Shown: positions 60,887-64,000 of the stretch, piece by piece
How positions within the stretch are numbered: the first letter of the stretch is position 1
Layout: the number at the start of each line of letters is the position of its first letter
Source of the DNA: Arthrobacter sp.
Lineage (GTDB): Bacteria; Actinomycetota; Actinomycetes; Actinomycetales; Micrococcaceae
NCBI GenBank assembly: GCA_023264815.1
Contig: JAHFUZ010000026.1
Location: 1 to 64,000, forward strand
Reading direction: 5' to 3'
DNA: 64,000 nucleotides
Notes under the pieces: generated by a model
Seen by the model: the letters and a program-made list of their open reading frames with translations, nothing else
What the model was told of the DNA's origin: nothing
Databases searched by the model: none
Made by a program: the position numbers and the translations under genes

Positions 60887-61531
60887 GAAGTCTTCGACGG
60901 ACAGCAGGAAGCGCGGGCTGTCTACACGGTGCCGCCCGTGGACCGCAAAAAGGTCGTGCGGTCCATTCTGATGATGATCGGCATGACATCCGGAATCACA
61001 GCAGCTCACTATACGTGGACGTCGTACGCGTCCACCTATGCGATCACCAGGCAGGGCATGGATGCCGAAGGAGCCTACTGGGTTACTGTTCTCGCGCAAT
61101 TGATTGCACTGGTTTCGCTCCCTCTTTGGGGCAGGTTGTCAGACAAGATCGGACGCCGCCCTGTCCTCATCGGCTTTGCACTCGCGATGATCATCGCCCA
61201 AATCCCACTGATGAGCATGATCAACTCCCAGCCCTGGACGCTGTTCGTAGCTTCCACAACGGCTCTCCTCATCGTGGGCGCTTCCGGCGCCCTGCTCGCG
61301 TCCGTTCTTTCCGAAGCATTCCCAACCAGGATCCGGACGCAGGGCATTGGTTTCGCGTACTCATTCTCGGTTGCAATTTTCGGCGGCACAGCACCTTATC
61401 TCAACGCACTTTTCAACAGCTGGTCTCTGGGCTGGATGTCGAATGTCTACATAATGATCCTTTGTGCAATGACGGGCTTCGTGGTCTACAAACTGCGCGA
61501 GACCAAAGGTATCGACTTGAAAGACGCCTAG
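60887..61531 (+). pseudogene. MHS-family transporter, 3' half
   Basis: 214 codons in the same frame as 58095-58757 when one copy of the GAAAGC duplication is removed (joined reading MSES-EVFDG). The remaining six helices are visible, with RLSDKIGRRPVLIG as the second MHS loop. It has no start of its own at a sensible site. No other damage is seen, so the loss of function is due to the insertion alone. Confidence 0.9.
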
Positions 61532-61551
61532 CAGCTCAGTTCGATGGCACC

Positions 61552-61580
61552 TGCCCCTTTGGCTTCCAGCTAAAGGGGCA
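61552..61580 (+). terminator. Hairpin after the MHS gene
   Basis: TGCCCCTTT (61552-61560) pairs perfectly with AAAGGGGCA (61572-61580) around an 11-base loop, 20 bp after the stop. There is no long T-run. The following 260 bp to bioY hold no gene. Confidence 0.55.
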
Positions 61581-61841
61581 GATGCCTTTGCAACGGTACG
61601 GTGCGGTGTCGATTCGCACATAGTGAGCGCGTACAACAGGGAAGCTTTCACGCCTTGACACGGCCGCAGCCCCCACGTCGCCGTTACCGAAGGGACCCTC
61701 GAAGGCGACGACGTCACTGGGGGTCGGGTGCCGCCTTTCCATCAAACATCTGGACAAAACATAGGCAGTTAGCCCTGCGTTGAAGTCTCCTCGAAAAACC
61801 ATACTTGCCGTGACGCCGGAGTCGTGGCTGAAAGGATATCC

Positions 61842-62537
61842 ATGTCACGTAATTCCATTGGCAAGCAACGGGCCGAGCTGTGTTCCCCCGGTCGACGCCC
61901 CTTGCTGTTGCCGCGAGACCTGGGACTTATTGCCCTATTCGCGGCGCTCATAGCAGCCCTGGGATTTGTAGCGGTTCCAGTTGCAGGTCTTGCAGTGCCC
62001 ATCATCCTGCAGAACCTCGGCGTGTTCCTGGCTGGCGCCGTTCTCGGTGCTCGGCGGGGAACGCTGACCATCGTGACCTTTTTGGCTCTGGTTGCAGCAG
62101 GTCTCCCGCTGTTGTCCGGAGGCCGAGGAGGCATCGGCGTGTTCATGACCCCGTCGTTGGGTTATCTGCTCGGGTGGGTCGCCGGCGCCTTCGTTATCGG
62201 TTTTATTACGGACAGGATCCGTTCTGGAAAGCGCTATTTTCCAAAGGTGCTGACCGCCGTTCTGCTCGGTGGAGTGCTGGTCATTGACCTGCTCGGAGCG
62301 CTGGTGTCGCCCCTGTTCACCGGGTTGGATCTGAGCGTCACTTTGGTCGGTTCGGCGGTATTCCTTCCCGGAGACATCCTTAAGGCAGTACTGGCCGCGT
62401 TGGTAGCAGCTGCAGTGCATCGCGCCTATCCGGTTCCGCCTGCAGGTGTCCGGCGAGGCGAAAGGGCGGTCTTGGGGTCGCTCGCCGCAGCAGGAAGGAT
62501 GTGTGTGCATGATTTCTCTGCAAAATGTCAGCCATGA
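61842..62537 (+). CDS. bioY: Biotin ECF transporter S component BioY
   Basis: The product is about 231 residues with six membrane helices. The BioY pattern is clear: ALIAALGFVAVPVAGLAVPI, QNLGVFLAGAVLGARRGTLT and LPLLSGGRGGIGVFMTPSLG, YLLGWVAGAFVIG. It binds biotin at the membrane. GAAAGGATAT precedes the ATG at 61842. The last 29 bp overlap bioM. Biotin import next to a biotin-dependent carboxylase operon suggests a shared role. Confidence 0.92.
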   Translation: MSRNSIGKQRAELCSPGRRPLLLPRDLGLIALFAALIAALGFVAVPVAGLAVPIILQNLGVFLAGAVLGARRGTLTIVTFLALVAAGLPLLSGGRGGIGVFMTPSLGYLLGWVAGAFVIGFITDRIRSGKRYFPKVLTAVLLGGVLVIDLLGALVSPLFTGLDLSVTLVGSAVFLPGDILKAVLAALVAAAVHRAYPVPPAGVRRGERAVLGSLAAAGRMCVHDFSAKCQP

Positions 62538-63210
62538 CTTCGACGGATTTCAGGTGCTCCGGGAAGTAAACCTCGAACTTCACGAGCACCGGATCGGCTT
62601 CATTGGCGCCAATGGCAGCGGCAAATCCACCTTGGCCCGGACGCTCAATGGCTTGTTGGTCCCGCGGCGCGGATCCATTTCAGTGGATGGCGTTGATACG
62701 CGCAAGGACGCTGCCCGGGTTCGTCGCAGGGTCGGTTTCATGTTTTCAGATGCAAATCACCAGATCATCATGCCCTCTGTCGCCGAGGACATCGGTCTGG
62801 GGCTACGGGGACGAAAACTGTCCAAGCTGAAAAAGGCCGACATCGTGGCCGAGGCCCTGGACCGTTACGCGCTATCGGGACTTGCCGCCCACTCACCCCA
62901 CCTTCTTTCCGGAGGGCAAAAGCAAATGCTCGCCCTGGCCTCCGTCCTGGTCACCGATCCGGAAATTCTGATCTGCGACGAACCAACTACCCTCCTTGAT
63001 TTGCACAACGTCCAGATCTTCCTCGATACCATCGGCGACTTGAGCCAGCAGATCATCCTGATGACTCACCATTTGGAAATCATTGAGGATTTCGATCGGG
63101 TCATTGTCATGGATCGGGGGCAGGTTCACTTCGACGGATCGCCACAGGAGGCTGTTGCCGCTTATCGGCGCCTGATCGGCTCCCGTCAAAAGAAGAACAT
63201 TCACCTATGA
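62509..63210 (+). CDS. bioM: Biotin ECF transporter ATPase BioM
   Basis: The product is 233 residues. Walker A is FIGANGSGKSTLARTL (about residue 33), the Q-loop segment FMFSDANHQIIMPSVAEDIG, signature LLSGGQKQMLALASVLV, Walker B LICDEPTTLLDL, and the switch His in LMTHHLEII. It energises BioY/BioN uptake. AGGAAGGA before the ATG at 62509 sets the start. The stop overlaps bioN by 4 bp. Confidence 0.93.
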   Translation: MISLQNVSHDFDGFQVLREVNLELHEHRIGFIGANGSGKSTLARTLNGLLVPRRGSISVDGVDTRKDAARVRRRVGFMFSDANHQIIMPSVAEDIGLGLRGRKLSKLKKADIVAEALDRYALSGLAAHSPHLLSGGQKQMLALASVLVTDPEILICDEPTTLLDLHNVQIFLDTIGDLSQQIILMTHHLEIIEDFDRVIVMDRGQVHFDGSPQEAVAAYRRLIGSRQKKNIHL

Positions 63211-63818
63211 CCGGTCTCTATGTCGATAGTGCTTCGGTCCTGCACCGGACGCCAACGTCCATGAAATTCCTGCTGCTGTCCCTGATTCTTGCAGGTGTTT
63301 TTCTCGTAGAGAATCTGTATGCGCTGGGCGGCATTCTGCTGTTCAGCGTGCTGCTCTACCCAGTCGCCGGCATCCGGTTGCCGTTCGCTTGGGCGGCGGT
63401 CCTACCCGTGATTCCTTTCATAGTGCTGACGGTCGCAGCCCAGATGGTGTTCAGCAGTCTGCACGGTGGGGCAGTGTTCGGGGTCCGGATATGCGTGGCC
63501 GTTCTTCTGGCGAGCCTGCTGACATACACCACCCGCAGCAGCGACATGCTGGACTTATTCGGTAAAGTTCTTGGACCGTTGCGTCATGTCGGCGTCAGCC
63601 CCTGGCGGGCCGGCCTGGTGCTGTCGCTTACGGTACGTGCGGTTCCGATGCTGTCAGCGTCTATCACCACGGCGCGGGAAGCATTTCTGGCCCGCGGTCA
63701 AAAGGTCGCCGGCTATGAAATTGTGGTTCCCGTTATCGTCGGGCTGATCCAGTCTGCCGAAGCCATCGGTGATGCCATCTCAGCCCGAGGCCTCGAATTC
63801 GACGTTTCTGAGGCCTGA
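63207..63818 (+). CDS. bioN: Biotin ECF transporter T component BioN
   Basis: The product is 203 residues of the EcfT/CbiQ family with four to five membrane helices and the coupling-helix motif APMLSAS-like (VRAVPMLSASITTAREAFLARGQK, about residues 148-171), which contacts the ATPase. It joins BioY and BioM into one transporter. It overlaps bioM by 4 bp. Its last 100 bp overlap the antisense tail of the CHY-type gene. Confidence 0.9.
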   Translation: MTGLYVDSASVLHRTPTSMKFLLLSLILAGVFLVENLYALGGILLFSVLLYPVAGIRLPFAWAAVLPVIPFIVLTVAAQMVFSSLHGGAVFGVRICVAVLLASLLTYTTRSSDMLDLFGKVLGPLRHVGVSPWRAGLVLSLTVRAVPMLSASITTAREAFLARGQKVAGYEIVVPVIVGLIQSAEAIGDAISARGLEFDVSEA

Positions 63819-64000
63819 TCCTCAGGCAGGACATCAAAATAGAGATGGGCGTGATTCCTGCATGCTTCGTTGAACTCCGCCTCGCATGATAGGCAGCGGG
63901 TGCTTGCACGGTAATCAGCAATGGTCAGCTCTGCCCGGCAGACGCCGCAGAGAATGGCGCGCTCTTGCCATTGATCCTCCGGCCACACCTGGGCGGGATG
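63713..64000 (-). CDS. CHY zinc-finger protein, partial (5' end outside the window)
   Basis: From the right edge the frame reads HPAQVWPEDQWQERAILCGV, then CRAELT, CLSCEAEFNEAC and RNHAHLYFDV. This is the C-terminal part of CHY-zinc-finger proteins, with CxxC pairs and the HxHLYF end. The start lies beyond position 64000. A tail of about 35 residues after HLYFDV is longer than I expect and overlaps bioN on the other strand, so the native stop is worth doubting. The role of these small zinc proteins in bacteria is not established. Confidence 0.75.
   Translation of the reverse strand, partial: HPAQVWPEDQWQERAILCGVCRAELTIADYRASTRCLSCEAEFNEACRNHAHLYFDVLPEDQASETSNSRPRAEMASPMASADWISPTITGTTIS

Noticed and set aside
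1..64000. CRISPR array, rRNA operon or prophage structural genes
   Set aside because: No regularly spaced repeat-spacer array was found (the 23-bp iterons at 25-119 have no unique spacers of constant length). No rRNA signature or phage head/tail genes were recognised.

Overview
The window is high-GC DNA with short intergenic gaps, many ATGA/GTGA stop-start overlaps, GTG/TTG starts and actinobacterial gene content. Examples are a paired DUF1852/methionine synthase, an UvrA-like ABC protein with a deleted UvrB-binding region, MHS-type transporters and a BioYMN ECF transporter. It reads as an Arthrobacter/Pseudarthrobacter-like (Micrococcaceae) chromosome segment, an accessory catabolic region assembled from several operons and separated by decayed mobile DNA. 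The genus is inferred from protein character only.

Layout. 1-0.8 kb: iterons of an IS21-type end at the left edge, then decayed sequence. 0.8-5.3 kb: a DUF1275 membrane protein, then a tight minus-strand operon mesX-mesD-flavin reductase (folate-independent, probably oxygen-dependent methionine synthesis) with a divergent LysR gene. 5.4-10.6 kb: debris (Doc toxin remnant, dispersed tRNA-3'-end-like repeats, ISL3 transposase tail, broken LysR gene) around an intact class II UvrA. 10.6-21.5 kb: a LysR gene and a nine-kilobase operon with an MHS transporter, shikimate dehydrogenase-like enzyme, SDR, Gfo/Idh/MocA, OYE-type flavoenzyme, TIM-barrel isomerase/dehydratase, aldo-keto reductase and FAD dehydrogenase. 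This is a probable pathway for shikimate/quinate or another carbocyclic polyol acid. 22.3-28.7 kb: a small TPR operon, an EAL protein, acs, a CPxxGWW small protein, pdxS, and remnants of tal and ald.

28.8-49.4 kb is the most coherent block. It holds an EhuBCDA importer, an M24 ectoine hydrolase (DoeA/EutD-like), an M20 deacylase, two aminotransferases, a semialdehyde dehydrogenase, two EutA-like Asp/Glu racemase-fold proteins, RidA, an amidase, DUF3830, a 2-hydroxyacid dehydrogenase, a large FAD/Fe-S oxidoreductase and a ProP-like permease. I read it as an actinobacterial ectoine/hydroxyectoine (or close relative) catabolic regulon. Its promoters share a palindrome, ATTGTnnACAAT, found seven times, and a FadR-type GntR gene with its own copy lies in the middle.

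49.5-53.3 kb is again mobile or decayed: a 27-bp inverted-repeat element, an intact RHH antitoxin/Doc pair, a repeat copy, a second antitoxin remnant, an amidase fragment, and an M20 amidohydrolase with a small membrane protein. 53.3-63.8 kb: an IclR regulator diverges from a three-gene biotin-dependent carboxylase (carboxyltransferase, BCCP, biotin carboxylase). Next comes an MHS transporter cut in two by a recent IS21-family insertion (6-bp target duplication, gene otherwise in frame), then bioYMN, which would supply the carboxylase cofactor. The right edge cuts a CHY zinc-finger gene. I see no rRNA, intact tRNA or CRISPR array.
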